NCBI RefSeq assembly: GCF_964340395.1
Contig: NC_135555.1
Coordinates: 22,098,725-22,162,724 of the forward strand
Reading direction: 5' to 3'
DNA length: 64,000 bases
From: Glandiceps talaboti
Lineage: Eukaryota; Hemichordata; Enteropneusta; Spengelidae
Shown here piece by piece: positions 13,004 to 27,900 of the stretch. Made by a program: the position numbers and the translations under genes. The notes below the pieces were generated by a model. The model did no database searches, was not told the origin of the DNA, and worked only from the letters and a program-made list of their open reading frames with translations. The stretch's first letter is position 1, and every line of letters starts with the position of its first letter.

Positions 13004-15927
13004 CTATAAAAAATATTCAATATTCAAATATTGTTGTTACATGTTGATATAAGCTATTAATTGATGTGATTACACTCAAAGTAGGGTGGCATTTCTGATA
13101 GCAAGTTTTCCTCTAGTCACCACACATAGTCACTCTCATTCAATGTTTGCATTATCTTGATTACAGGGTGATTGTATGCACATAGCCAAAGCACTGCTGT
13201 CACCCACTTGTGTAATCTACCACATGCAACAATAGGTTTAGTTTGTGTCTATTTTAATTAGCCGATAGCACATTTTCCATAGTTTGTATCTATCTTAGTT
13301 AGCCAATAGCACATTTTCCACAGTTTGTCTATCTTAGTTAGCCGATAGCACATTTTCCACAGTTTGTCTATCTTAGTTAGCCAATAGCACATTTTCCACA
13401 GTTTGTCTATCTTAGTTAGCCGATAGCACATTTTCCACAGTTTGTCTATCTTAGTTAGCCGATAGCACATTTTCCACAGTTTGTCTATCTTGGTTAGCCA
13501 ATAGCACATTTCCCAAAGTAATGTATGTGATTGTTATCAACTAGAACAGTATACATAGTTCTGATAATATCAATATATTATTACAACAGTTTCCAATTAT
13601 GGGTTGTCAGTGGTCAAGTGGTTAGCTCATACGCTTCTTACCCCTACAGTCTGGGTTCGAACCCGCCAGGTGTTGGCTGGGTAAAATTAAAATTTAACCA
13701 TGTCTGTATGTAAGAAGGGTGATGCTCAGTTTGACTCTGCCAAACAATGCAGGTTTTCCCCGGGTACTTCGGTTTCCTCCTGCTTTTCAATACTAGGGTA
13801 CTAGGGCGCTAATCCGTGGTAACCATTGAACAAATTTCTTTATTTAATTGGATGAATAATGATTCTTCTTATTATCGTTATTATTCGCTATAATACCATA
13901 AGATAAAATACCTTGAAGCAGCAGCTATTTGAATCCCTTTAGCCTGGATTAGTTGCAGGATAGACTTCACATCTTGGTATAAAATCATTTCATCTTTCCT
14001 TCTATCAAACACTCTACCATTACTGGAATGGAAATGAAAACATATCTGGATTAAAAAATAGAGTACACAATATTATGTCAAGTAAAGAGCACCCTCTATG
14101 GCATATTTGTCAAGTCATGTTTATTGACTTTTCTGGAGTCAAGATGGTTGGTTGGTTAGTGTGGCCAGCTGAGATTCTGCAAACTTGTCAGTTGAGCCAT
14201 TTCACGAGCATTTAATTCAGTATGACTACAGCCCTTGGACAAGATGTAGACCAAGATTGTTTACAAGTTAACCCAAATGTATAAGTGGGGACCTGGTAGG
14301 ATAATGGTTGCAATGTGAAGGACTCAATCCTTTACAGTACCACACAGTATCTTGCATCTTATTTTCACAACTTTGAAGATGAAATTTGTGTATTTAAGGT
14401 GAAATCAATACCTGAACTCAAAAAGATAAATCACATACATTTTGGAAATAGTGTACTGGGCAATATGATACTCCCTAAAATTGTACATGGCTAATGAATC
14501 ATTTGACCTTAGAATGTGTGCAAATTTTACACAACTTTTTTAACAGTGACTAGATAAAACCTAGTCCCCTGACATTATATTTTGAAAATATATTATAAAA
14601 ATACCGCCAATGGCGTTGTAGCACAACTGTAGTTTTTAAAAATGTTTATTCATATGCTAGTCTATGCTAACAATAGGTGTTTATTTGCTGAATAACTATC
14701 CAGTTGCCTATCCAACCATGTTGCTATCTTTACGATAAATGCTATCATTTGGCTGTTGCTATGGGCGTGGTCATGTTGTTAGATATATTTGCATACATTT
14801 GTGTATGGTTTTGTTCACTTTTGTATGAATTCCTGATATTGTCTTTGCAATATACGTGATCATTTGGCTGTTGCTATGGGCGTGGTCTTGTTGCTAGGAA
14901 AATTTACATACATTTTTTGAATGTTTATTCAATTGTCTATTAAACCCTGTTGTTATCTTTGTGAAATACACCACCGTTTGGCTGTTGCTATGGGCGTGGT
15001 CATGGTTACTAGAGTATTTGCATACATTTTTTGAATGTTTATTCATCTGTCTTTCTATTCCTGTTGTTATCTTTGCAATATACATGATTATTTGACTGTT
15101 GTTATGGGCGTGGTCTTGTTGCTATGCAAATTTACATACATTTTTTGGATGTTTATTCAATTATCTATTAAACCCTGTTGTTATCTTTGTGAAATACACG
15201 ACCGTTTGGCTGTTGCTATGGGCGTGGTCATGGTTGCTAGGGTATTTGCATACATTTTTTGAATGTTTACTCACTTGCTTACCAGATGATGTTGTTATTT
15301 GACCAAAATATACTGCCATTTGGTTGTTGCTAAAGGGCGTGGTCATGGTCGCTAGGGCCAATTTTGTCAAAATGTTTTTAAGAAAATCTGCAGAATAACA
15401 GTTTCAGAAACATCTCACCAAGTTTCAGACTAATTGACCAAGTACTTTTTGAGATATAAGTTTTTGACCAAAAATGAACATTTTTACACCTAATTTGCAT
15501 ATCACTCATGGAATCATGGTATGCTTAATATTTCTTCGTCCATACATCCCTAGATACATTCCCATTAAATTTCAGCCCAATCTGCTCAGTAGTTTTAGAA
15601 TTATAGATTTTTAACCAAAAAGACACATTTTTAGCCCTAATTTGCATATCACTGATGGAATCATCCCGTCATGAACAAATCTTACTTTACACCCCCTTAA
15701 GAATGTTCCCACCAAATTTCGCACCAATCTGCCCAGTAGTTTCTGAGTTTAAGTTTTTTGACCAAAAATCACATTTTTTGACCCAAATCACACACCTGTG
15801 ATGCGATCATTTTGATTTGAACAATTTCCCAACTAGACACCCAAAGTAATGGACCCACCAAATATCGTGGCAATCGGTTCAGCGGTTTTTGACTTTAAGT
15901 TGTTTACACACACACACACACACACAT

Positions 15928-15970
<43 letters not shown>

Positions 15971-18900
15971 GACAGACAGACGCCGGGCGATCCCTATAGC
16001 ACTACTGAACAAGTTCAGTTGTGCTAAAAAATGAATCTAAACATATATTGTATATTTGTATTGCTGGTATGTATGTTTTTGTATAGCTCATAAGATTTCA
16101 CAATAGCGTCACACATGTGGCTATGTCACAACAGACAAATGATAATACATATTAGGGCAGCCCTATTTAATTCTATGTTACACATTAGGGTAGCCCTATT
16201 TCAAGCTATGTTACACATTAGGGCAGCCCTATTTCATTCTATTTTACATATTAGGGCACCCCTATTTAATTCTATGTTACACATTAGGGCAGCCCTATTT
16301 CATTCTATGTTACACATTAGGGCAGCCCTATTTAATTCTATGTTACACATTAGGGCAGCCCTATTTAATTCTATGTTACACATTAGGGCAGCCCTATTTA
16401 ATTCTATGTTACACATTAGGGTGGCCCTGTTTCATTCTATTTTACATATTAGGGCACCCCTATTTAATTCTATGTTACACATTAGGGCAGCCCTGTTTCA
16501 TTCAATGTTACACATTAGGGCAGCCCTATGTCATTCAATGTTACACATTAGGGCAGCCCTATTTTATTCAATGTTACACATTAGGGCAGCCCTATTTCAT
16601 TCTATGTTACACATTAGGGCAGCCCTATTTCATTCTATGATTCTGCTTCATAATACCTGAAAAAGGATGGGATGGTTGGTTGTTGTTTTTGAAAAAGTGT
16701 ATTTGTACATTTTCATAATACTTTTATTTCATAATCATATTTTACCAGTCTAGATACCGTAGAAATGATAAGTAAAGTCATAAGGAATCTATAAACCATT
16801 TGTTTCCCAAATTTCAGCGATAAATGATAATTTTCACCCAGATATGCCTTAGTAGGTTCATATTCTTACCATCACTGGCATCAGTGATACTGTGAATTTT
16901 TCTTTTCCTGCCATAGAGGGCATTATTTTATTTTTATTATATTGCTAGATTGAAGAAATCTATGGTGAATTAGGTAATGAGAAAGACAGAAATAACTAGG
17001 GCTAGCATTATGTTTGTTGGAAACAAAACCAATAGAATCCAATCAACAACTTGGAAATGTAGATGAAACCCTACAACAAAAAGATACATTATATTTTCTG
17101 CAACATTATTTAGTGTAAGGCCATAAAAAATTGTTTCTGGTCAGAACATTTTGTCTAAAGTGGTGTGACAATGCAACTTTTTTTTTTATTCTCAACAAAC
17201 CTGTCACTCAGTCTACTATTTATGATAGTTACTGTTCTTTTTATTTAGTACTTTAGAGCAAGTGTGTATATGGCGGCAGATGTCATTTGCTTGTTCATGA
17301 TTGGCTCTGCAGTTGTCTTCACTGAAGTAGGGAGGGTTATTTTTGTTTTCCCCCTCAGATCTACAGACAGCATGAGTTGGACAAGCACACACACACAAAA
17401 CAACTGACATTGGGTATTTAAGTGATGCATGCCAGAAAAAAAACAACTTAACATTTTTTTTTGCCTAAACCTGAATACTACATATAGTCCATGAGCCAGA
17501 CCCTGATTTTTAGCCAATTGGTACCAAAATGAGGTACCAAATGAAACATTACTTTTCTAAAACTATTTTTTCTGTAGATTTCAAAAATGCTTGGTGGACA
17601 TCTGTACTTGGTAGCTTTCTAGTAGTAATCTTCATTTAAATTTACATAACACATAATAACAAGCGACCTATCGGTCAGAATAGCTCTGCTGTTTTTTTTT
17701 TAATTTAATTTTTTATTTTGGTGACATGTAGAAGTGGTTCAGTTCTTCAGCTCTTTACTATGCAGTTTTGTTTTAGCGATGCAATAAAGTGGTTAGTGGT
17801 TTCATATATATGATGTCTCACTATAAAACACATTTTACACAGAAGTTGGTACTGTATTGTACTTTTATACCATAGTCACCATTTTATAACAAAAATCTAC
17901 TGTTATGAAAAATTGCACAAAATCTCAGAAAAAAAATGACTGGGAAATGCACACAAGGAAAAAAAAAAAAGAGAGGATTTTGAGGTTGGCTATAAATAAT
18001 TCCAGTGTCTTATAGCTTTAACCCTGGAAAATTTTAATGATGAATGAAATAAACTAGGGATCTAAAATAATTTTGAGGCAATTTGAATTTCAATTTTCTA
18101 ACAAATTTACCAAGTCAACATTCAACTTGTACTAGTTGTAGTAGATATATATATAGGGAAGAAATGTATTAATCGCCATCTTAGTTTCCGTACGGCGACA
18201 ATCCCCAAGTACCCGAAAGAGAGTCATTCTCAGCCATAATGGCTGAGAGTCATTCTCAGCCACTGGCACTGGAGTAAAAAAGTCACTATCCCACAGGACT
18301 AGTAAAATTGATAACGTAGTAGTCCTGCAAAAAATTTGGTGGTCCTATCTTTTCGTGCTTTCGCTTGTTCACTTAGGCTCTTCATCTCTCTTAGTTTTTG
18401 CTCTACTTCTAATTCACTTTTCCAAACCCCATATTTATTTCAAACCCTGTGTTGTAATTGAACTGTCTATTTCTTTGTAGTTGTTTGTGCATTATCAACT
18501 CCTTACTGTAATTTTATTCTCTTTTTTATGTTTTGGAGCTTCTTCTCTTTTTTTGTTGCTTTCTGTGAGTAGTTTGTCTTAATTGGGGGGGGGGGAGTAA
18601 TAAGATGTTATGTGGTCTTATTTCTAGCTTAAATACTACATAACATTTCTTGTACACATTGATCTAACTATTGCATTTTTAAAAGACAAAAAATTACCTT
18701 CCCATAGAGCAAGTCTTTATAGTGTTGTCCTTAGTGCATATTAGAATGTATTTACAACATAAAAATAAATAAATTTGAAGGTTACCAGCAGTTACAGCAA
18801 AATTTTGTTACTAATTACATGTACAAGTCACTTCGTCTATTTTCGTGTCTATGTACTTCCGGGTTGACATAAACGTTAAACGTGATAGTACAGTCGGCCC

Positions 18901-21900
18901 TATAATTACTAAGAAATGACAAAACCGTTCGCAAAATAAAGTTCAGGATTTTAATTTTTCAAACTGAATATCAATATCCACTACACATTCAATAACTGGT
19001 TTCGCGTATTTAGAAATGTGCCCCAAAACATGAACACGCGTACGGAACACGGAATCGTGTGCAGTGATGTATCACTAATACATCCATGCATGGTCAGTGT
19101 TACTAAGTAAGTTAGCAGTTTCATTGTAGGCTGTAAGTTGTACCGGTAAAAAAAAACGATCATCACATCATGTAGGAAGTACAAAAACATAGAAGATGTT
19201 GTTTTCTTGCTGAATAAACTCACTGAAATAACAACACGGTCAAATTGCGTCTTCGATTTTGACAGCCACCATTGTTATGATTGAGCTTCACTAGTTCCGT
19301 TGAACGTGGCCGGGCGAACGCCGACATCCAATTTGTACAGCGTTTTTACAAAGGGAGCTTGTCAATAACCTACCGAATAATTAACTCAGAAACGTAGTTT
19401 AAATACTAACTGATCTAAAAATTACTGTTTAGAAAGACTACGCATCCGTACATAAATACGAATTCATGTGACTAAAGATTTCATCTTTACTATTTACTTG
19501 TTACAGTGTAGAGGCCTTATTATACACATATCATCGTACAACTAATTTTATTGGCTATAATATTAGCTACATTTGAAAGGTCTCACTTGATTGGCTCATC
19601 CTTTGCTATTCCCGTTTTCAAGAGACACCCCGCCAGAATAAAGTGCCACGTAGTACAGCAATGGCGCGAGATCGCCTGTTGGGCGACATTTCCCACCGGG
19701 TGTGCTTTTCGAAAACTACACAACGCATGCTTTTATGACACGGAATCATACAAAATCTACCCCGTTTCCAAAATAATCGTAATTTTATCGCGAATAGACA
19801 ACCGGAGTTGGTCAAAATAGCAAATTAAAAATCAAATGAATTTTACTATGACCGTGAATTCATCATATAGCCGGTGGTTTGAATTCTGAGCTCCCTGATG
19901 TACCTATCGAAAAGTCACTATCCCGTCGGACTACCCGCAATGGGCTTTTTAGTAACCTTTACTGGTCCTTACAGAAAGTTACAAGTCGCGGGATAGCGGA
20001 CCAGCGTGTATGTCGAACCCTTGCCATACATTACAGCATAGACCCTCCTGGTTACAGTGGTAACACTCGTTCATGTTCGATTACCTTTCATAAAGAAAAC
20101 ACAACGAAATGGTTTTTTAATTTCTTTTCATCACAACAACAAAATCTGCGCGATCAAAAGTGTTGTAAACTAAACCAGAAAGAATTATCGAGCTGGCTAA
20201 ACTTCCCAATGAACTGGAGTAAGGTCCAAGTCCAAGTAAGCCCCGATAGTACGTGAGAAAATCGTCTCAAACTAGCGATACAACTTTCAAAATATAACTT
20301 GACATGTCTTCATTTGTTAGAGTTATACAATTCAAGACGGGGTTTCACTCGAAAACAACAATTCTGTGAATAATGACACTGAACGCAGCGATTTCTCGGA
20401 CGATGTGTGGAAGACTTCTCACAATGATCATGAGGTGCATACTCTGGAATGAACCATTCTGTAGGAGGGGTGGTGTGTGAATTGGATTTGAAGTTTACAA
20501 CCCTTTTTCGAACAAATATTTGTCATTTGGGCGCACAATGCGTAGAATTAAGACTATAGCACATATTACATTGCTTGTTTGACGTCAATAGTGTCTTTTG
20601 AAAAGTTGCACTTTACCTAAAGTCTCGCGGACTGATTTCCAATATGGCGTCGGTCATAATGCTCATTAACATATTTTTTTTTTTCAAATTTCAAAAAAAA
20701 AATCATAAAAAATAGAAGAGAAGACGTGCTGACTTGAAATTAACAAATCTAAGTAAGCTACCCTCTGTGCATCAACACATCAGATATCAAAGTAATCTGA
20801 CTTGAAGTTTATGAGGAGTTGATGAAAATGTCATTTTTGGAAAAAAAATCATAAAAAATTGAAAATGGCACAGATCAACTTGGCATGAACAAATCTGAAT
20901 AGCCTCCCCCCAGGGAACATGCACACCAAATATCGAAGAATTCCGACTGTCACTTTCGGAGTAGATAGTGAAAATATAAAAGTTTGACGGACACATATGA
21001 TTCACTCTACTCTCTATACCTCAATACCCACCTTATACCTAAAGCTACGCTTTCAGCTTTCACTGACAGCGGAGCTAAAAAAATCAATAATCTGATGGTG
21101 GTTTGGAGATGACAATTCAAATTTGAAACAGTTTATGTAATCCAACATTCATAAAACATTGAAATAATTTAATTAAACCAAATTATGACTGAGATAACAT
21201 TGTTTGACATCTTTAAATATATAATTTGCATATCAATTACCTCATTTGCATATGTTTATCCATACAACAATTTTCTTTTAACACAAGGTTATTGGAATTA
21301 ACAGAAATTTTGGCATTTATTCTTTACACAATGCTTGAAAACAATGTCTTTAGAAATAATTGGTATCTTAATTGACTCCTGATAAATGATTGTGCCAGCT
21401 ATGAAAACTTATAAAGGATTATTAAGAGAAATGTTTGAGGATGACATGATCAGTTTTGACACGAAAAACTATCTAGAAATCATTTGGTATGGGCTATCCT
21501 CTATATAGTGCTCATGATATACATGTTATGCTAAAGTTTAATACATTATCATATATGCCTGGTTTTCAAGTTTGTGTTTGGATCAAAAGTTTAAAAATTA
21601 CCAACACTGAATTACCAACACAGATGAACTTTCATTTAAAGATGTTTTTTATTGTTCAACTCAGGCAAATAATTATGATATCAACTCTTCATTTAGTTAA
21701 CGATATTAACAGTAACAACATGCACACTACTACAATTACACTAGACACGAGGTATAATTTCTTGAAGTTCAAACAAAATCCATGGTCAGCAATCAACTGA
21801 ACTGTTTCTTTCATGCAGTTACTGTTCATATCATTAAGTTAACTAAATAAAGAGTCTACACTGTGTATGTGATATTTGTCTGTTATCTTTCTTGTGTCTA

Positions 21901-24900
21901 TCTCAACATGAAACCTTGTGATCAGACTCACTGATCTTAATAGTTCATTTAACAGCTTGGGCAAGCTTTTCTGCAAAGAGCTGTAATATGTGGTATGTAG
22001 AGAGTGAAAGTCCCCACACTTCTGAAACTGTGTACTGCAATGTATGTTATGTAGATTATTTCAACTTACTTGAAATGTAACCAGATCTGAGTCTGTCATA
22101 GTCTTTGAAGAACTCAGTCACACGAGCTCGTCTGGAGAGAATCTTAGTTCGGATCTGATCCTCCAACACATTGATAGATCTTTCAGGCATCTTGAATGAT
22201 GTCCAGTTGTGCCCTTGTGGTCAGATTCACGTCAACGGTTTTCCCTTTTTATTCTAGTAAACATAAACAGAATAAATACATTGATAGTTCTTTCAGGCAT
22301 CATGAACGATGTTCCATTGTTTTCCCTTTTATTCAAGTAAACATAAACATAAATGAATAAATATTTGGAAATAGCTCATTAGGTGATGAATTATAAATAT
22401 GCACAAATTTTTACAATAAAATTGAATAATATTATGAAATAAACTGTTGATCTTTCTGTATTACATTCAGCTCAGAACAAACAAAATATTAAATGGCTAT
22501 CATAAAGCTGAACATCGTTGAGATTTGAGACTGTTTTTAGTATGTTTTCCACTAGTAGTTTTTATCACTTTTGTAGTGTTTCAGTGCCTATGGACTTTTA
22601 GGATATATGGCGCTTTACAAGTGATATTATTATTATTGTTATTATTATTATTATAGATTAGTAATTATGCAACAATTTTAGTAAAAAAAAATATCTGTGA
22701 AAAATAAATATCAAATAGAGAGGTAAGGCCGCATATACATATGTTTGCAAGAGAGTTCATTATCTGTGCAGTTGTCACAAAAAAAAACACAGGTAAATAT
22801 CCTAGACTGTCTACAGATGACGGTCCTAAAATGGGGCTGTAAATATTACAATGTTTATATTCATGCCATATTAGAATACTATTCTATCAACACACCCATT
22901 TACTGTCAAAATTTAAACATAATGTCCCTCTTGCTTAGCAATACCCTCTATCGACGGGAAATCAACTATTTAATACATTTAATACATATAGTACATTTAA
23001 TACATTCTAGAGTTGCACGAAATACATTCTATTTCTCGGCGATGGTCCGGGTAGCTTGCATTTAATACATTTAATACATTTAATACATTTAATATATTCT
23101 AGAGTTGCACGAAATACATTCTATTTCTCGGCGATGGTCCGGGTAGCTTGCATTTAATACATTTAATACATTTAATACATTTAATACATTCTAGAGTTGC
23201 ACGAAATACATTCTATTTCTCCGCAATGGTCCATGTAGCTTGCATTTAATACATTTAATACATTTAATACATTCTATAGTTGCACGAAATACATTCTATT
23301 TCTCGGCGATGGTCCGGGTAGCTTGCATTTAATACATTTAATACATTTAATGCATTTAATACATTTAATACATTCTAGAGTTGCACGAAATACATTCTTT
23401 TTCTCGGCGATGGTACGGGTAGCTTGCATTTAATACATTTAATACATTCTAGAGTTGCACGAAATACATTCTATTTCTCGGCGATGGTCCGGGTAGCTTG
23501 CATTTAATACATTTAATACATTTAATACATTTAATGCATTTAATACATTCTAGAGTTGCACGAAATACATTCTATATCTCGGCGATGGTCCGGGTAGCTT
23601 GCATTTAATACATTTAATGCATTTAATGCATTTAATACATTCTAGAGTTGCACGAAATACATTCTTTTTCTCGGTGATGGTCCGGGTAGCTTGCATTTAA
23701 TGATTTCTAACTTCTCTTTAAAAAATGTAAAATGTGCATGAGTTATATGTAAAAAATGTATTTCGTGCAAAATATCTGACTTCTGGCCATGGATGTTTTA
23801 ATTAGCCGATAGCACATTTTCCATAGTTTGTATCTATCTTAGTTAGCCAATAGCACATATTCCACAGTTTGTCTATCTTAGTTAGCCGATAGCACATTTT
23901 CCACAGTTTGTCTATCTTAGTTAGCCGATAGCACATTTTCCACAGTTTGTCTATCTTGGTTAGCCAATAGCACATTTTCCAAAGTAATATATGTGATTGT
24001 TATCAACTAGAACAGTATACATAGTTCTGATAATATCAATATATTATTACAACAGTTTCCAATTATGGGTTGCCAGTGGTCGAGTGGTTAGTTTGTACAC
24101 CTCTTAACCCTACAGTCTGGGTTCGAACCCGCCAGGCATTGGCTGGGTAAAATTAAAATTTAACCATGTCTGTATGTAAGAAGGGTGATGATGCTCAGTT
24201 TGATCCTGCCAAACATGCAGGTTTTCCCCGGGTACTTCGGTTTCCTCCTGCTTTTCAATACTAGGGCATTAGGGCGCTAATCCGTGGTAACCATTCAACA
24301 AATTTCTTTATTTAATTGGATGAATAATGATTCTTCTTATTATCGTTATTATTCGCTATAATACCATAAGATAAGATACCTTGAAGCAGCAGCTATTTGA
24401 ATCCCTTTAGCCTGGATTAGTTGCAGGATAGACTTCACATCTTGGTATAAAATCATTTCATCTTTCCTTCTATCAAACACTCTACCATTACTGGAATGGA
24501 AATGAAAACATATCTGGATTAAAAAATAGAGTACACAATATCATGTCAAGTAAAGAGCGCCCTCTATGGCATATTTGTCAAGTCATGTTTATTGACTTTT
24601 CTGGAGTCAAGATGGTTGGTTGGTTAGTGTGGCCAGCTGAGATGCTGCAAACTTGTCAGTTGAGCCATTTCACGAGCATTTAATTCAGTATGACTACAGC
24701 CCTTGGACAAGATGTAGACCAAGATTGTTTACAAGTTAACCCAAATGTATAAGTGGGGACCTGGTAGGATAATGGTTGCAATGTGAAGGACTCAATCCTT
24801 TACAGTACCACACAGTATCTTGTATCTTATTTTCACAACTTTGAAGATGAAATTTGTGTATTTAAGGTGAAATCAATACTTGAACTCAAAAAGATAAATC

Positions 24901-27900
24901 ACATGCATTTTGGAAATAGTGTACTGGGCAATATGATACTCCCTAAAATTGTACATGGCTAATGAATCATTTGACCTTAGAATGTGTGCAAATTTTACAC
25001 AACTTTTTTAACAGTGACTAGATAAAACCTAGTCCCCTGACATTATTTTTGAAAATATATTATAAAAAATTAATCTAAACATATATTATATATTTGTATT
25101 GCTGGTATGTATGTTTTTGTATAGCTCATAAGATTTCACAATAATGTCACACATGTGGCTATGTCACAACAGACAAATGATAATACATATTAGGGCAGCC
25201 CTATTTAATTCTATGTTACACATTAGGGCAGCCCTATTTAATTCTATGTTACACATTAGGGCAGCCCTATTTCAAGCTATGTTACACATTAGGGCACCCC
25301 TATTTAATTCTATGTTACACATTAGGGCAGCCCTATTTCAAGCTATGTTACACATTAGGGCAGCCCTATTTCATTCTATTTTACATATTAGGGCACCCCT
25401 ATTTAATTCTATGTTACACATTAGGGCAGCCCTATTTCATTCTATGTTACACATTAGGGCAGCCCTATTTAATTCTATGTTACACATTAGGGCGGCCCTG
25501 TTTCATTCAATGTTACACATTAGGGCAGCCCTATGTCATTCAATGTTACACATTAGGGCAGCCCTATTTCATTCTATGTTACACATTAGGGCAGCCCTAT
25601 TTCATTCAATGTTACACATTAGGGCGGCCCTATTTTATTCAATGTTACACATTAGGGCAGCCCTATTTCATTCTATGTTACACATTAGGGCAGCCCTATT
25701 TCATTCTATGATTCTGCTTCATAATACCTGAAAAAGGATGGGATGGTTGGTTGTTGTTTTTGAAAAAGTGTATTTGTACATTTTCATAATACTTTTATTT
25801 CATAATCATATTTTACCAGTCTAGATACCGTAGAAATGATAAGTAAAGTCATAAGGAATCTATAAACCATTTGTTTCCCAAATTTCAGCGATAAATGATA
25901 ATTTTCACCCAGATATGCCTTAGTAGGTTCATATTCTTACCATCACTGGCATCAGTGATACTGTGAATTTTTCTTTTCCTGCCATAGAGGGCATTATTTT
26001 ATTTTTATTATATTGCTAGATTGAAGAAATCTATGGTGAATTAGGTAATGAGAAAGACAGAAATAACTAGGGCTAGCATTATGTTTGTTGGAAACAAAAC
26101 CAATAGAATCCAATCAACAACTTGGAAATGTAGATGAAACCCTACAACAAACAGATACATTATATTTTCTGCAACATTATTTAGTGTAAGGCCATAAAAA
26201 ATTGTTTCTGGTCAGAACATTTTGTCTAAAGTGGTGTGACAATGCAACTTTTTTTTTTATTCTCAACAAACCTGTCACTCAGTCTACTATTTATGATAGT
26301 TACTGTTCTTTTTATTTAGTACTTTAGAGCAAGTGTGTATATGGCGGCAGATGTCATTTGCTTGTTCATGATTGGCTCTGCAGTTGTCTTCACTGAAGTA
26401 GGGAGGGTTATTTTTGTTTTCCCCTCAGATCTACAGACAGCATGAGTTGGACAAGCACACACACACAAAACAACTGACATTGGGTATTTAAGTGATGCAT
26501 GCCAGAAAAAAAACAACTTAACATTTTTTTTTGCCTAAACCTGAATACTACATATAGTCCATGAGCCAGACCCTGATTTTTAGCCAATTGGTACCAAAAT
26601 GAGGTACCAAATGAAACATTACTTTTCTAAAACTATTTTTTCTGTAGATTTCAAAAATGCTTGGTGGACATCTGTACTTGGTAGCTTTCTAGTAGTAATC
26701 TTCATTTAAATTTACATAACACATAATAACAAGCGACCTATCGGTCAGAATAGCTCCGCTGTTTTTTTTTTAATTTAATTTTTTATTTTGGTGACATGTA
26801 GAAGTGGTTCAGTTCTTCAGCTCTTTACTATGCAGTTTTGTTTTAGCGATGCAATAAAGTGGTTAGTGGTTTCATATATATGATGTCTCACTATAAAACA
26901 CATTTTACACAGAAGTTGGTAATGTATTGTACTTTTATACCATAGTCACCATTTTATAACAAAAATCTACTGTTATGAAAAATTGCACAAAATCTCAGAA
27001 AAAAAATGACTGGGAAATGCACACAAGGAAAAAAAAAAAAAGAGGATTTTGAGGTTGGCTATAAATAATTCCAGTGTCTTATAGCTTTAACCCTGGAAAA
27101 TTTTAATGATGAATGAAATAAACTAGGGATCTAAAATAATTTTGAGGCAATTTGAATTTCAATTTTCTAACAAATTTACCAAGTCAACATTCAACTTGTA
27201 CTAGTTGTAGTAGATATATATATAGGGAAGAAATGTATTAATCGCCATCTTAGTTTCTTTACGGCGACAATCCCCAAGTACCCGAAAGAGAGTCATTCTC
27301 AGCCATAATGGCTGAGAGTCATTCTCAGCCACTGGCACTGGAGTAAAAAAGTCACTATCCCACAGGACTAGTAAAATTGATAACGTAGTAGTCCTGCAAA
27401 AAATTTGGTGGTCCTATCTTTTCGTGCTTTCGCTTGTTCACTTAGGCTCTTCATCTCTCTTAGTTTTTGCTCTACTTCTAATTCACTTTTCCAAACCCCA
27501 TATTTATTTCAAACCCTGTGTTGTAATTGAACTGTCTATTTCTTTGTAGTTGTTTGTGCATCATCAACTCCTTACTGTAATTTTATTCTCTTTTTTATGT
27601 TTTGGAGCTTCTTCTCTTTTTTTGTTGCTTTCTGTGAGTAGTTTGTCTTAATTGGGGGGGGGGGGAGGAGTAATAAGATGTTATGTGGTCTTATTTCTAG
27701 CTTAAATACTACATAACATTTCTGGTACACATTGATCTAACTATTGCATTTTTAAAAGACAAAAAATTACCTTCCCATAGAGCAAGTCTTTATAGTGTTG
27801 TCCTTAGTGCATATTAGAATGTATTTACAACATAAAAATAAATAAATTTGAAGGTTACCAGCAGTTACAGCAAAATTTTGTTACTAATTACATGTACAAG

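Larger units (their letters stand above)
14601..16029. mobile_element. 1.43-kb insertion found only in unit 1, hairpin-ended
   Basis: Units 2-4 read ttataaaaaattaatctaaac straight through, while unit 1 carries 1.43 kb at this point. The insert starts ataccgccaatggcg with an early TAGCACAACTG. It holds about six degenerate 114-bp direct repeats (14740-15360, core gctgttgctatgggcgtggt), then repeated segments around tttgcatatcact, a CA/GACA microsatellite, and the terminal hairpin AGCACTACTGAAC-aa-GTTCAGTTGTGCT followed by A6. No open frame of note, so it is non-autonomous. Its class is not recognised. Confidence 0.75.
13252..23795. repeat. Segmental tandem duplication, unit 1
   Basis: 10.5-kb unit beginning ttttaattagccgatagc (39-bp minisatellite) and ending catggatg after the TTTAATACA satellite. 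Order: minisatellite A, SINE, MDP1 exon 3, a 1.4-kb insertion found only here (14601-16029), 33-bp minisatellite B, unrecognised DNA, hairpin-ended element, EF-hand exon, satellite C. It lacks a roughly 430-bp segment (junction at 22932) present in units 2 and 3. Confidence 0.95.

Noticed and set aside
13258-13509. Minus-strand frame of 13-residue repeats ([13 protein letters not shown])
   Set aside because: Comes from the 39-bp minisatellite, whose length is divisible by three. It is broken to different lengths in the other units and lies in an intron.
13601-13700. tRNA gene
   Set aside because: A-box- and B-box-like sequences are present, but the flanks do not form an acceptor stem and the same unit continues into a SINE body. 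It is a tRNA-derived SINE.
16138-16640. Telomere-like TTAGGG repeats
   Set aside because: TTAGGG occurs once per 33-bp unit, always followed by CAGCCCTA. It is part of a minisatellite and not a telomeric array.
17216-17517. Minus-strand open frames in the BC block (also near 26316 and 38282)
   Set aside because: No family motif, and in unit 2 a 1-base change in a C run alters the frame, so it is not under coding constraint.
22965-23700. CRISPR-like array
   Set aside because: The repeats are head-to-tail satellite with (tttaataca)n spacers of low complexity in an animal genome, with no cas genes.
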